DNA of 64,000 nt from positions 5,822,501 to 5,886,500 of the forward strand of contig NZ_CP021112.1 of assembly GCF_002119765.1 (NCBI RefSeq), read 5' to 3'. Position numbers and translations under genes: made by a program. Under the pieces are notes generated by a model. That model saw only the letters and a list, made by a program, of their open reading frames with translations. It did not search any database and was not told the DNA's origin. The stretch comes from Pseudorhodoplanes sinuspersici. Its GTDB lineage: Bacteria > Pseudomonadota > Alphaproteobacteria > Rhizobiales > Xanthobacteraceae. Shown piece by piece: positions 42,876-51,500 of this stretch. Numbering within the stretch: the stretch's first letter is position 1; every line of letters begins with the position of its first letter.

Positions 42876-44363
42876 ATGTCCGAGTGCATCCTTGTCGTCG
42901 ATGACGATCCGGTTCAGCGTCGCCTGCTCGAGAATATGGTGCGCAAGTTCGGTTACGACGCGATCGTTGCCGAAGGTGGCGAGGAAGCGGCCCGCATTCT
43001 GAATGGCGACACGCGCGTCGATGGCATGATCCTCGATCTCGTGATGCCCGATCTCGACGGCCTTGGCCTGCTCGCGCGCATGCGCAGCGAGGGCATTTCG
43101 ATCCCGGTGATCGTGCAGACCGCGCATGGCGGCATCGACAACGTGATCTCGGCGATGCGCGCAGGCGCCGCCGATTTCGTGGTCAAGCCGGCGAGCCCCG
43201 AACGCCTGCAGGTCTCCTTGAAGAACGCGCTCAACACCAGCGCCCTCGCCGGCGAATTGCAGCGCATCAAGCGCAGCCAATCCGGCACGTTGAGCTTCCG
43301 CGATATCGTCACGCGCAGCCCGGCGATGAGCGCGGTGATCAATCAGGCGCAGAAGGCGGCAACGTCGACGATCCCGGTTCTGATCGAGGGCGAATCCGGC
43401 GTCGGCAAGGAACTGATCGCGCGCGCCATCCACGGCAGCGGCGATCGCCGGGCCAAGCCATTCGTTGCGGTCAATTGCGGCGCGATCCCCGACAATCTTG
43501 TCGAGTCGATCCTGTTCGGTCATGAGCGGGGCGCCTTCACCGGCGCCACCGAAAAGCATGTCGGCAAATTCGCCGAAGCGAATGGCGGCACATTGTTTCT
43601 CGATGAAGTCGGAGAATTGCCGCCGGCCGCGCAGGTGAAATTGCTGCGCGCGTTGCAAGAGGGAGAGATCGAACCTGTCGGTGCGCGGCGAAGCTTGCCG
43701 GTCGATGTCCGGGTGATCTCGGCGACCAACCGCAATCTCCTGGCCGATGTGAGGTCCGGCCGTTTCCGCGAAGATCTTTTCTACCGGCTGCACGTCTTCC
43801 CGATTTCCGTTCCGCCACTGCGCCAGCACGCCGAAGACATCCCGGATCTGGTCCGCCATTTCCTGGCGCGGTTCTGCGCTGAGGAAGGAAAGACCATCAA
43901 GACGGTCACCGGGGACGCCATGGCGTTGCTGAGGGGGTTACGGTGGCCCGGTAACGTTCGCCAGCTCGAAAATGCAGTGTTCCGCGCGGTGGTATTAGCG
44001 GATGGCGACGAGATCGGATTGCACGAATTTCCGCAGCTTGCCGGCCGCGATGCCGATAGCGGCTCATCCGCATCGCTGGTTCCGGCCGACGCTCATCAGC
44101 ACGCCGCCGAGGACCTCGTGATCGAAGCCCTGCCGGCCTTCCATCCCGATCACCTCCCCTTGCTTCAAGGCGAGCATTTGCGGCCGCTCGACGAGCTCGA
44201 AGCCGATATCATCCGCTATGCCATCGCCCATTACCGTGGGCAGATGTCCGAGGTCGCGCGCCGCCTGCGAATCGGGCGATCGACGCTGTACCGCAAACTC
44301 GAAGGGCTCGGCCTGTCGGACCCGGAAAAGCCGAAAAGTCCCGATCCAGTGGCCGCCGAGTAA
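42876..44363 (+). CDS. Sigma-54-dependent response regulator (NtrC/DctD class)
   Basis: 495 residues from ATG at 42876, with GGGAG upstream. The receiver domain has phospho-acceptor D54 (MILDLVMPD). The AAA+ domain has GESGVGKE, an intact GAFTGA loop ([14 protein letters not shown]), GGTLFLDE and GNVRQLEN. A Fis-type helix-turn-helix ([22 protein letters not shown]) is near the end. No kinase gene is adjacent, so its partner is elsewhere. It is the second sigma-54 activator of the window and is a useful comparison for the altered loop of the first. Confidence 0.93.
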   Translation: MSECILVVDDDPVQRRLLENMVRKFGYDAIVAEGGEEAARILNGDTRVDGMILDLVMPDLDGLGLLARMRSEGISIPVIVQTAHGGIDNVISAMRAGAADFVVKPASPERLQVSLKNALNTSALAGELQRIKRSQSGTLSFRDIVTRSPAMSAVINQAQKAATSTIPVLIEGESGVGKELIARAIHGSGDRRAKPFVAVNCGAIPDNLVESILFGHERGAFTGATEKHVGKFAEANGGTLFLDEVGELPPAAQVKLLRALQEGEIEPVGARRSLPVDVRVISATNRNLLADVRSGRFREDLFYRLHVFPISVPPLRQHAEDIPDLVRHFLARFCAEEGKTIKTVTGDAMALLRGLRWPGNVRQLENAVFRAVVLADGDEIGLHEFPQLAGRDADSGSSASLVPADAHQHAAEDLVIEALPAFHPDHLPLLQGEHLRPLDELEADIIRYAIAHYRGQMSEVARRLRIGRSTLYRKLEGLGLSDPEKPKSPDPVAAE

Positions 44364-44374
44364 CATTTCCGGCG

Positions 44375-44399
44375 ATAACGCATTGAGGCCTTGCGTTAT
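44375..44399. terminator. Small hairpin after the NtrC-type gene
   Basis: ATAACGCA (44375-44382) pairs with TGCGTTAT (44392-44399) around a 9-base loop, 11 bases after the stop codon. There is no clear U-tract, so termination is uncertain. Confidence 0.3.
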
Positions 44400-44513
44400 T
44401 GCCGCAGCGACATTGCCTCACGACAAATTTTCGCGTCTGTTGCGGCACGTTCGGCTATGCTGCCTACATGCAACGAATCCTTTCTTTTCCGGGACTTGGC
44501 TGAGGAGAATGTA

Positions 44514-46568
44514 ATGCGCGGCCCCTTACTCGACCGCATTCTGGCGAGCACCGCGCTCGCTCTCGTTCTGGGAATGTCCGTCCCCGCATTGTCGCAATCG
44601 GTCGATCCGGAAGAGACGGCCCGCGTCGAGTCGCGCATTCCGGTGCCGGACACAACGCTCCCCCCGCCACCCGATGCGACCGACGTGATGTCGCCGATGC
44701 CGGCGAATACCGGGACGGTGGATGCGGCACCCGCCGCCGAAACCTCGTCAGAGCCCGCGAATCAGGCAGCCACACCAGCGCCGGTGGCCGAACCGGCTGC
44801 GCCATCGACAGCGACCGCTCCGGCCGCAACACCGGCGGCTCCGACAGCTTCAGCCCCGGAAGCCGCACCGGCCAAGACCGCAGATGTCGACCCGGCCTTC
44901 GCTGACAAGCTGCGTGATCTGCTCACCGCCAAGACCGCGAGCCGTTACTTCGCGCGCCCGGCCGAACGCGCCGCCGCCGAAGCCTTCTACAAGGACCGCA
45001 ACTACGCGCCGATCTGGACCGACGGCCAGGCACCGTCAGCCCGCGGCGCGGCCGCCATATCCTATCTGCAGAATGTCGATGCGGATGGCATGGAGCCGGC
45101 GGATTACCCGACGCCGGATTTCAAGACCGGCGATAGCGATGCATTGGCGGAAGCCGAATTGCGGCTGACCGGCGAAGTGCTGGAATATGCGCGTCACGCC
45201 GCGATCGGCCGCGTGCATTATTCGCGCATCAGCAACGACATCGGCTTCGAGCTCAATACGCCGGAGCCGGCGGATGTGCTGGCCAAGATCGCCGGCACCG
45301 ACAATCTTAGTCAGGCGCTGGATTCGTATCAGCCGCAACATCCGCAATACAAGGCGCTGAAGGCGAAGCTCGCCGAAGCGCGCGGCAAGGCTGCAGCGCC
45401 GGCGGAAGAGATTGTGCGCATTCCCGAAGGCGGCAAGTTCAAGGTCGGCGCGGAAGACCCGCGCGTGCCGCTGCTGCGCAAGCGCCTGAAGATGAGCGAC
45501 GACGAGACCAGCCTTGTCTATGACAAGGACGTCGTCGACGCGGTGAAGAAGTTCCAGCAGGGCGCCGGTCTCAGCACCGACGGCATTGCCGGTCCCGCCA
45601 CGCTTCGCGCATTGAACGGCGTCCAGAAGCGCGAGCGCACCGCCGACATCATCGCCGCCAATATGGAACGGTGGCGTTGGATGCCGCATGATCTCGGCAA
45701 GAATTACGTGATGCTCAATATCCCTGAATATCGCGTGCGTCTGTTCAAGGATCAAAAGCTCTATTGGGACACCAAAGTCGTTGTCGGCAAGCCAACCCAG
45801 GCGACACCGCTCATGACCGGTTCGATGAGGTTCATCACCGTCAATCCGACCTGGAACGTGCCGCCATCAATCATTGCCAAGGAATATCTACCGGCCGTGC
45901 GTCAGGACCCGACCGTGCTCGATCGCATGGGCCTTCGCATGGAGCAGAACCGCGACGGCACCGTGCGCATCTATCAGCCGCCGGGTGACCGCAACGCCCT
46001 CGGCCGCATTCGCTTCAACTTCCCGAACAAGTTCCTGGTCTATCAACACGATACGCCGGACAAACATCTGTTCGCGCATGAGCGGCGCGCCTACAGCCAT
46101 GGCTGCATGCGTGTCGAGAACCCGCTGATGTATGGCGAGAAGCTGCTGTCGATCGTGGCGCCAAACGAGAAATACACCGCGGAAAAACTGCGCTCGATGT
46201 ATGGCCCGTCGGAAATCAACATCAACTTCCCGACGCAATTGCCGGTCCACCTGACCTATCAGACCGCGTTCGTGGACGATGCCGGCAACCTGCAGATCCG
46301 CGACGATATCTACAATCTCGACAAGCGTTACCTTGCGATCGTCCGCGGTGACGAGCGCCGGGTGGCCGATATCGCGACACCACGCGCTCCGACCGGGACC
46401 AATATCAGCCAGGACCAGCTCCGCTTCGAGGGCGTCCGCGAAGCCCGCGAGATGAGCCCGTTTGCCGACTGGTTCCAGTCCCGCCAGGCGTCCAATAACC
46501 CGAATGACCGCCGCCGCGGGGCGCAGATGAACGGACCACAGGACTTCTTCAGCCGATTGTTCCGCTAG
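44514..46568 (+). CDS. L,D-transpeptidase (YcbB/LdtD-like)
   Basis: 684 residues from ATG at 44514, with GAGGAG upstream. A signal peptide ends near VPALSQ. A Pro/Ala/Thr-rich linker (about 40-130) follows. A scaffold region with the AEAFYKDRNYAPIW pattern comes next, then a peptidoglycan-binding domain (PLLRKRL..FQQGAGLSTDGIAGPATLRAL). The YkuD catalytic domain has H529 and C531 (SHGCMR). It makes 3-3 cross-links in peptidoglycan of the periplasm. Length and layout fit the YcbB group. Confidence 0.93.
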   Translation: MRGPLLDRILASTALALVLGMSVPALSQSVDPEETARVESRIPVPDTTLPPPPDATDVMSPMPANTGTVDAAPAAETSSEPANQAATPAPVAEPAAPSTATAPAATPAAPTASAPEAAPAKTADVDPAFADKLRDLLTAKTASRYFARPAERAAAEAFYKDRNYAPIWTDGQAPSARGAAAISYLQNVDADGMEPADYPTPDFKTGDSDALAEAELRLTGEVLEYARHAAIGRVHYSRISNDIGFELNTPEPADVLAKIAGTDNLSQALDSYQPQHPQYKALKAKLAEARGKAAAPAEEIVRIPEGGKFKVGAEDPRVPLLRKRLKMSDDETSLVYDKDVVDAVKKFQQGAGLSTDGIAGPATLRALNGVQKRERTADIIAANMERWRWMPHDLGKNYVMLNIPEYRVRLFKDQKLYWDTKVVVGKPTQATPLMTGSMRFITVNPTWNVPPSIIAKEYLPAVRQDPTVLDRMGLRMEQNRDGTVRIYQPPGDRNALGRIRFNFPNKFLVYQHDTPDKHLFAHERRAYSHGCMRVENPLMYGEKLLSIVAPNEKYTAEKLRSMYGPSEININFPTQLPVHLTYQTAFVDDAGNLQIRDDIYNLDKRYLAIVRGDERRVADIATPRAPTGTNISQDQLRFEGVREAREMSPFADWFQSRQASNNPNDRRRGAQMNGPQDFFSRLFR

Positions 46569-46819
46569 GGCGGCGCTCACCCGTTAGGCCACTGACCGAC
46601 CCTTTTCAGGCGCCGTCCGTTAACCCTGCCGGTTGACGGACGGCCTTTGCCGTTGGGAAGAGGCCATTTTTTGCCATACTCTGTCCCTATCACGAATGCT
46701 TGAATTCGTCGGGGGACACTAATCTCACGTTAACTCCACTCGGTAACACTGCGTTCACCATGGCCGCGGGGGTCTCGCGGCGTCAGCGTTCATTCTTTGT
46801 CATTTCAGTAGGATCGTTC

Positions 46820-48493
46820 GTGCCAGTCGGTAACGCGCGCAAGGCCAGAGTTCTGACCGCCATCCGCGTCTCACAGCGCCTTGCGCTCGCCTCAGCCCTC
46901 ACGATCATCAGCGCCAACAACCTGAACACCGCCGTCGCCAATGGCGATACCCGCACCATCACGATGCACCATACGCATCGCGGCGACGACATCACCGTCA
47001 CTTTCAAGCGCAATGGCCGCTATGACGACGAGGCGCTGAAAAAGCTCAATTACTTCCTGCGCGACTGGCGCACTGATGACGTCACCACTATGGATCCGCA
47101 ATTGTTCGATGCGGTCTGGGAAGTGGCGCGCGAATTCGGTCCCGACAAGCAGATCAACATCATCTCGTCCTATCGCTCGCCGCGCACCAACGAGATGCTG
47201 CGCGGCCGTTCGGCTTCGAGCGGCGTCGCCCGCCATAGCCTGCATATGCAGGGCAAGGCGATGGACTTCTTCATCCCCGGCGTGCCGCTGGACAAGATCC
47301 GCGAAGCGGGACTGCGCCTGCAGCGCGGCGGCGTCGGCTTCTATCCGACCTCGGGCTCGCCCTTCGTGCACATGGATGTCGGCAATGTCCGCCATTGGCC
47401 GCGCATGACCCGCGATCAGCTCGTCCGCGTCTTCCCCAATGGCCGCACCGTGCATCTGCCCACCGACGGCAAGCCGCTGGCCGGCTTCGCGTTGGCCCAG
47501 GCCGATATCGAAAGGCGCGCCTCCTCGCCCTCGGCTTATGAAGCGGCCCGCATCGCCAGCGCCGATTCCAAGAAACCCAACACCCTCACCCGCCTGTTCA
47601 GCAGCTTGGGCAAGAAGGAGCCGGCCGATGGTACGCCTGCCGCGGCTGCAAAGCCGACGCAGATCGCAGCCGCGGGCACTCGTGACAATCTCTTTGCCGG
47701 CATGGACACGGCGGCGCCATTGCCTGCTCCGGCCCCGGTTGGCGTAGCCGCGTCAGCCCCGGTGCCGATGCCGAAATCGCGCCCGGCTGCCGCTGACCGC
47801 CGGATGGTCGCCGCGGCACATCCTGTTGCCGAACCGGCCGAGGTCTCCGGCACCTATACGCTGGCCGCCGCCAGCACACCGAACGACATCATCCTGTCGC
47901 GCGGTTATTGGCATGGTCTGCCGGAAACCCCGGATGAGAATTCCGCTCTCCGTCGCCGTGGCCCTGAATTGGCTTCCGCCGATCACTCCACCGGCAGCAT
48001 TGGGCCCTTCGCAGCGCCTCCCGGCTATGGCGAAGGCAAACTCCGCCATGCGTCGCTGTCTTACGCCAGCCAGACCGAACCGGAGATGGAGCCAGCACCG
48101 CAACGCGCCAAATCGGCTGCCATCCCGCGTGCAGCCGCCATTGCCGCGAATACCACGATCGCCTCGAAGGCCGGCCCCAATGCTCCGACCGAAGTGCAAT
48201 CCGCTCCGGCCATGGTGACCGATGCCCGGGAGATCGAACAGCGCCGCTGGGATGGTCCCTGGATGCGGGCGCTGATCATGACGCCAAGTGTCGAGCACTT
48301 CATGAACACGACACTCTATGGCAGCCAGGATTTCCTCAGCCTGCGGCCAATGCTGCAGAAGCCAACCGAAATGGTGCTGATGGCCTTTGCACCGGAGCCC
48401 AATTCCAATCTGACACATGTTCGCTTCGAAGGCCGGGCGATCGAATTCATCGCCACCGCGACCTTCACGCCGCGCACGACGGCCTTCCGCTAA
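46820..48493 (+). CDS. DUF882 (YcbK-like, M15-type) cell-wall peptidase-like protein
   Basis: About 557 residues. I prefer GTG at 46820, which has AGGA 6 bases upstream; TTG at 46700 and ATG at 46760 are alternatives. A leader with a hydrophobic segment precedes the DUF882 domain. Zinc ligands are H142, D149 and H184 (HSLHMQGKAMD, FVHMDVG). The C-terminal 300 residues are a low-complexity Pro/Ala-rich region ending in a conserved folded stretch (MTPSVEHFMNTTLYG to RFEGRAIEF). It likely trims murein in the periplasm. It follows the transpeptidase gene, so both serve the cell wall. Confidence 0.85.
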   Translation: MPVGNARKARVLTAIRVSQRLALASALTIISANNLNTAVANGDTRTITMHHTHRGDDITVTFKRNGRYDDEALKKLNYFLRDWRTDDVTTMDPQLFDAVWEVAREFGPDKQINIISSYRSPRTNEMLRGRSASSGVARHSLHMQGKAMDFFIPGVPLDKIREAGLRLQRGGVGFYPTSGSPFVHMDVGNVRHWPRMTRDQLVRVFPNGRTVHLPTDGKPLAGFALAQADIERRASSPSAYEAARIASADSKKPNTLTRLFSSLGKKEPADGTPAAAAKPTQIAAAGTRDNLFAGMDTAAPLPAPAPVGVAASAPVPMPKSRPAAADRRMVAAAHPVAEPAEVSGTYTLAAASTPNDIILSRGYWHGLPETPDENSALRRRGPELASADHSTGSIGPFAAPPGYGEGKLRHASLSYASQTEPEMEPAPQRAKSAAIPRAAAIAANTTIASKAGPNAPTEVQSAPAMVTDAREIEQRRWDGPWMRALIMTPSVEHFMNTTLYGSQDFLSLRPMLQKPTEMVLMAFAPEPNSNLTHVRFEGRAIEFIATATFTPRTTAFR

Positions 48494-48527
48494 CTTTCAG
48501 CCTGCGCTCACCTTCGCCGGCGTATCG

Positions 48528-49142
48528 CTACGCTGGCGCGTGGTGCTGCCTCAACCGAAACGCGAGCGCGATGTTGACTGCGCCGAACAGGACCGCGAAC
48601 CAGGCAATCAACCAGACCAACGCCAACGCCCCCGCGCCCGGCTGAACGATCAGGATCAGACCAAAGGCGACCGACAGAAGACCGGCGAGGATCAGCAACC
48701 ACTCACCCTCGATTTCCTTGCGCAGCTTGACGGCCCCCCAAATCTCCATGACGCCTGTGACGATCGCCCAGGCTGCGACGAACATCAGAAGAATGACCGC
48801 CGTTATTCCCGGCCAGGCGAAGGTCAGGATGCCGGCAGCGATGCCGGCAATCCCGACGATGCCCAGCCACCAGCGGGGGCCAACCGTCATTGAGGTCATT
48901 GAGGGCAACCGCCCTGAAAGGGCAGCCCACAGAGCGAGGACGCCATCAACCAGGGCATAAGCGCCCCAGAACAGAACGAGGGTAAGAAGGGTGATGCCCG
49001 GCCAGAAGAAGGCCAGGACACCGAAAACGATGGCGGCGATTCCGCGCAGCAGCAGAAGCCACCAATTGTCGGCCAAAGCGCGTAGCATCAAAACGTTGTT
49101 CAGCGGCGAGGCCGGCCCGGTTGGAGCGTGCATGCTGGTCAT
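48528..49142 (-). CDS. HdeD/DUF308 family membrane protein
   Basis: 204 residues from ATG at 49142, preceded by AAGGAGGT. About six membrane helices, with the repeating pattern LRGIAAIVFGVLAFFWPGI and LGIVGIAGIAAGILTFAWPGI typical of HdeD. Family members help acid resistance at high density in E. coli. An EcfG-like promoter upstream predicts stress induction. Convergent with the DUF882 gene. Confidence 0.9.
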   Translation of the reverse strand: MTSMHAPTGPASPLNNVLMLRALADNWWLLLLRGIAAIVFGVLAFFWPGITLLTLVLFWGAYALVDGVLALWAALSGRLPSMTSMTVGPRWWLGIVGIAGIAAGILTFAWPGITAVILLMFVAAWAIVTGVMEIWGAVKLRKEIEGEWLLILAGLLSVAFGLILIVQPGAGALALVWLIAWFAVLFGAVNIALAFRLRQHHAPA

Positions 49143-49176
49143 TGCTGACCTCCTTGGACAGATTGCCAAAGAATTT

Positions 49177-49202
49177 AACGGCGCGTGTTCGAAAAAAGTT
49201 CC
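49177..49202 (-). promoter_or_regulatory. EcfG-type general stress promoter of the HdeD gene
   Basis: On the minus strand GGAAC (49202-49198), 17 bases, then CGTT (49180-49177). This exactly fits GGAAC-N16/17-CGTT. Transcription would start about 7 bases on, some 28 bases before the ATG. Confidence 0.75.
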
Positions 49203-49412
49203 CGTCCCGGGCGGCCCACTCAGGACCCGGTTCATCCGGCGCAGCCGCTTTGGGCCCCCCTGGGGGCCAGTCTTGCTGCCCGGTTTCCGTGTGTCAGGCG
49301 GTCGCGGCGGCGGCCTGTTCAATCAAGTGAATTGAGCTTTGCTCGGGCTGCCGTCGTAAGGCGATCGCGCCTTTGGGCAGAGCGAAGATAAGGGTTAAAG
49401 CGTACGGGCGTC

Positions 49413-49595
49413 TCAAGTCCTTGGTGGCGCGTCTCCGCGATCGAACACCGGCAGCTTGTTCGTGTTGTCCTTCTTTCCGATCGGAGTTTCCTCAGCGCCT
49501 TTGCGCGTCGACTCGGTATAGGAATCGAGACCGTCGAGTGTCTCGTTCGCCTGGCTTCCGCTATCGTGTTTTTTCGGCTCCACTCGTCCTGCCAT
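49413..49595 (-). CDS. Small hydrophilic protein of unknown function
   Basis: 60 residues with a strong AGGAGG site 6 bases before ATG. Composition is charged and polar with no hydrophobic core, likely disordered. The sequence contains NETLDGLDSYTES and PIGKKDNTNKLP. I know similar short proteins only as hypotheticals. A weak EcfG-like site (GGAAC at 49700-49696 with a 15-base spacer to GGTT) lies upstream. Its place between stress genes suggests a stress role, but this is inference. Confidence 0.6.
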   Translation of the reverse strand: MAGRVEPKKHDSGSQANETLDGLDSYTESTRKGAEETPIGKKDNTNKLPVFDRGDAPPRT

Positions 49596-50042
49596 TTTTT
49601 GCCTCCTATTTCTTTTCCTTTCTGTTTCGAAGTGCAGCTGCTCTCCACTGGATGAGCCTCCGTATTCGTCCGTTCAAACCTCACTGACGCTTGAAGTTCC
49701 AGGACCTGCGGACGCGCGCGCTGTGGGAAAATTGCTGTTGAGCTGCAACTTTCACGTGGTTCGTCGGTTTCTTCACTGTCGCACACGCTGGCGACAATCC
49801 CTCCCCCCTCCCCCCTGTTCGCCAGTGCGCTGTGACCCACACGCGTCCGGGTCAGGCTGCATGCCGGGCGCGTGCGGCTTGCTCGCGCAATACCTTCGAC
49901 GTTGGTGAGGCGCGAGGCCCGTCGCACGTTTTGAGAGGACCAATCGCTTCCGCTTGAAACGAAAGGCCACCCCGGAAGAAGAAATATCTTCCACTGGACG
50001 AAAGTCCGCCGCACCCTGTCGATGCGGCGGCATTCACATCGT
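49596..50042. other. Intergenic stretch between the small protein and DUF1236 genes
   Basis: 447 bases without a supported gene. Short frames exist on both strands but lack ribosome sites or family features. It holds a C-rich run near 49799-49817 and the weak EcfG-like site at 49681-49700 for the upstream gene. Nothing else is clear. Confidence 0.5.
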
Positions 50043-50381
50043 TTAATCAAGGATATGGACGACGCGCCGGCTATCCGGCTCGACGAAGTAGACTCGGTCA
50101 CCCGAATAGACATACCGATACTTCGAGGCCGAAGGTCCCCAGTCGGCCGGTGCAGAGCGAATTTCAACATCTTCCGGGAGAGTTGTGCCGACAGTGACTT
50201 GTTCACGGAAAGTGACGGGGCGCTCGCGCTTCACGTACTCCCTAACGATGGTGCGCTGTTCGGGCGAAAAATCGATACCGGCACCGACAGGGCCTACGCC
50301 GACGCCAACCGTCTGTGCATTGGCGAGCGGCGCTGCAACGATGGCTATTGCTGCAACGCCGGCGAGCAGAATGGATTTCAT
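50043..50381 (-). CDS. DUF1236 domain periplasmic protein
   Basis: 112 residues. A signal peptide ends at ANAQT. The mature part has SPEQRTIVREYVKRERP, then a closing YVYSGDRVYFVEPDSRRVVHIL block, which is the DUF1236 pattern common in Bradyrhizobium-like bacteria. Function unknown, with a likely envelope role. An exact EcfG-like promoter lies at 50421-50445. Confidence 0.88.
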   Translation of the reverse strand: MKSILLAGVAAIAIVAAPLANAQTVGVGVGPVGAGIDFSPEQRTIVREYVKRERPVTFREQVTVGTTLPEDVEIRSAPADWGPSASKYRYVYSGDRVYFVEPDSRRVVHILD

Positions 50382-50420
50382 CTGGTTTTCTCCCTGTTGC
50401 GTATGATTGTCCGGTCATGA

Positions 50421-50445
50421 AACGTGGAGCCAAGGCCAGCGTTCC
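50421..50445 (-). promoter_or_regulatory. EcfG-type general stress promoter of the DUF1236 gene
   Basis: GGAAC (50445-50441), a 16-base spacer, then CGTT (50424-50421) on the minus strand. Exact consensus match. It lies 40 bases before the ATG at 50381. Confidence 0.75.
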
Positions 50446-50672
50446 AGATGGCTATGCGTTGCAGCAGATAGTCGACGTCTGATTTCAGAGGCGGCTCGAG
50501 TGCCCGTCTGTTTCGCGTTGCCGCAATGCGCTCACTCGCGCCAGGGCCCAATCCCGACAAGCAACGCGCGGCAACAGCAATTCGGCACGCGACAAGCATG
50601 GTCCGAGCCGCGGCCCATACTTCTTTGAAGATTTTGGATATCGCGGCTAGTTGAGGCCGTTACCCCTCGCTC

Positions 50673-50698
50673 GGAACCGGTTCCCTCATGACAGCGTT
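50673..50698 (+). promoter_or_regulatory. EcfG-type general stress promoter of the small gene at 50814
   Basis: GGAAC (50673-50677), a 17-base spacer, then CGTT (50695-50698). An ATG at 50688 would fall inside the promoter, which supports a later start for the gene. Confidence 0.7.
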
Positions 50699-50813
50699 GG
50701 CTATCACCATGAGCGACGCAGTGTTGCAGTTTCTGGAGTTACTTCGCTCTGGCGAGGGTGTCGCTGAGCAGGCCCAACGCATTTTGGCTTCCTACCGGTG
50801 TCAGGAGGCGGAT

Positions 50814-50999
50814 ATGTCAAAAGTTAAACTGGTAAAGCGTGTCCGCGGAATGCTTTCCAACGGTACCGCTACGGAGCTGCGCAGACGAGCGAAGGACGCT
50901 CGACGCAGGGCCGGAACGTCTACCAACGACATGGACCGGCTTGTTCAAATTCGCCGCGCCCGCGACTTCGAAAAATTGGCCGAAGAGGCGGAGCATTGA
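50814..50999 (+). CDS. Small basic protein of unknown function
   Basis: 61 residues from ATG at 50814, preceded by an excellent AGGAGG site. In-frame ATGs at 50688 and 50709 exist; the first is excluded by the promoter. The product is helical and rich in Arg and Lys (TELRRRAKDARRRAG) with no known domain. A general-stress promoter upstream suggests a role in stationary or stress conditions, perhaps nucleic-acid binding; that is inference. Confidence 0.6.
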   Translation: MSKVKLVKRVRGMLSNGTATELRRRAKDARRRAGTSTNDMDRLVQIRRARDFEKLAEEAEH

Positions 51000-51059
51000 G
51001 CTGTCCGCGGCTGCTGTGTCGACCAGCCAAATCGTCGCCTCTTATTCCCGTGCAGGCCT

Positions 51060-51419
51060 TCAATGCGAAATCATCCAAGGCCGGCTGGTCGGGAAGCTTT
51101 TTGAACCGTCTTTGCCGCGCGCGGTGAAACGCGAGAATGTCTTGCTACCGCCGGAACAGCAACTGCAACCCTTGCCGTGCCGGTCTGCCTGTTCGGCTTT
51201 GAATTGAGCAGACGTTCGCGGTGCATGCGCGTTCTTTTCGTTGGTCGCATGGGCGACGCGCCGCTCCGAGGACAGGCCGGAAAAATGCGGCGCCGTGAGA
51301 ATGACCCTCTGCGCCAGGGCGCCGCAATCGGGGCAAGCCTGCGGGAGATCGTATTCGGCCATCGGCCGCATGTCCGTGAAAGGACCGCAACTGGTGCAGA
51401 GATAATCGTAGATGGGCAT
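51060..51419 (-). CDS. fmdB: FmdB-family zinc-ribbon protein
   Basis: 119 residues. The N-terminal zinc ribbon MPIYDYLCTSCG...CPDCG has C8, C11, C29 and C32. The C-terminus adds a CSCCSGG motif. FmdB was proposed to regulate amidase genes in Methylophilus, though its role is uncertain. It is the last gene of the urea/amide operon, with a REP-like element between it and fmdA. Confidence 0.85.
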   Translation of the reverse strand: MPIYDYLCTSCGPFTDMRPMAEYDLPQACPDCGALAQRVILTAPHFSGLSSERRVAHATNEKNAHAPRTSAQFKAEQADRHGKGCSCCSGGSKTFSRFTARGKDGSKSFPTSRPWMISH

Positions 51420-51440
51420 GGTTTCACTCTCATCTCATTC

Positions 51441-51493
51441 CGTCTCATCCTGAGGAGCGCACCGAGAGGTGCGCGTCTCGAAGGATGAGGCGG
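51441..51493. repeat. REP-like element (family B) between fmdA and fmdB
   Basis: CTCATCCT/AGGATGAG outer arms and GCGCACC/GGTGCGC inner arms form a double hairpin. It resembles the ends of the element at 28310-28456. It occupies most of the space between fmdA and fmdB, so it may lower fmdB expression. Confidence 0.65.
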
Positions 51494-51500
51494 ATGTGGG

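Larger units (their letters stand above)
50382..50813. other. Intergenic region with two divergent stress promoters
   Basis: 432 bases without a supported gene. It holds the EcfG-like promoter of the DUF1236 gene (50421-50445, minus) and that of the small plus-strand gene (50673-50698). The space between carries short frames only. Confidence 0.5.
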
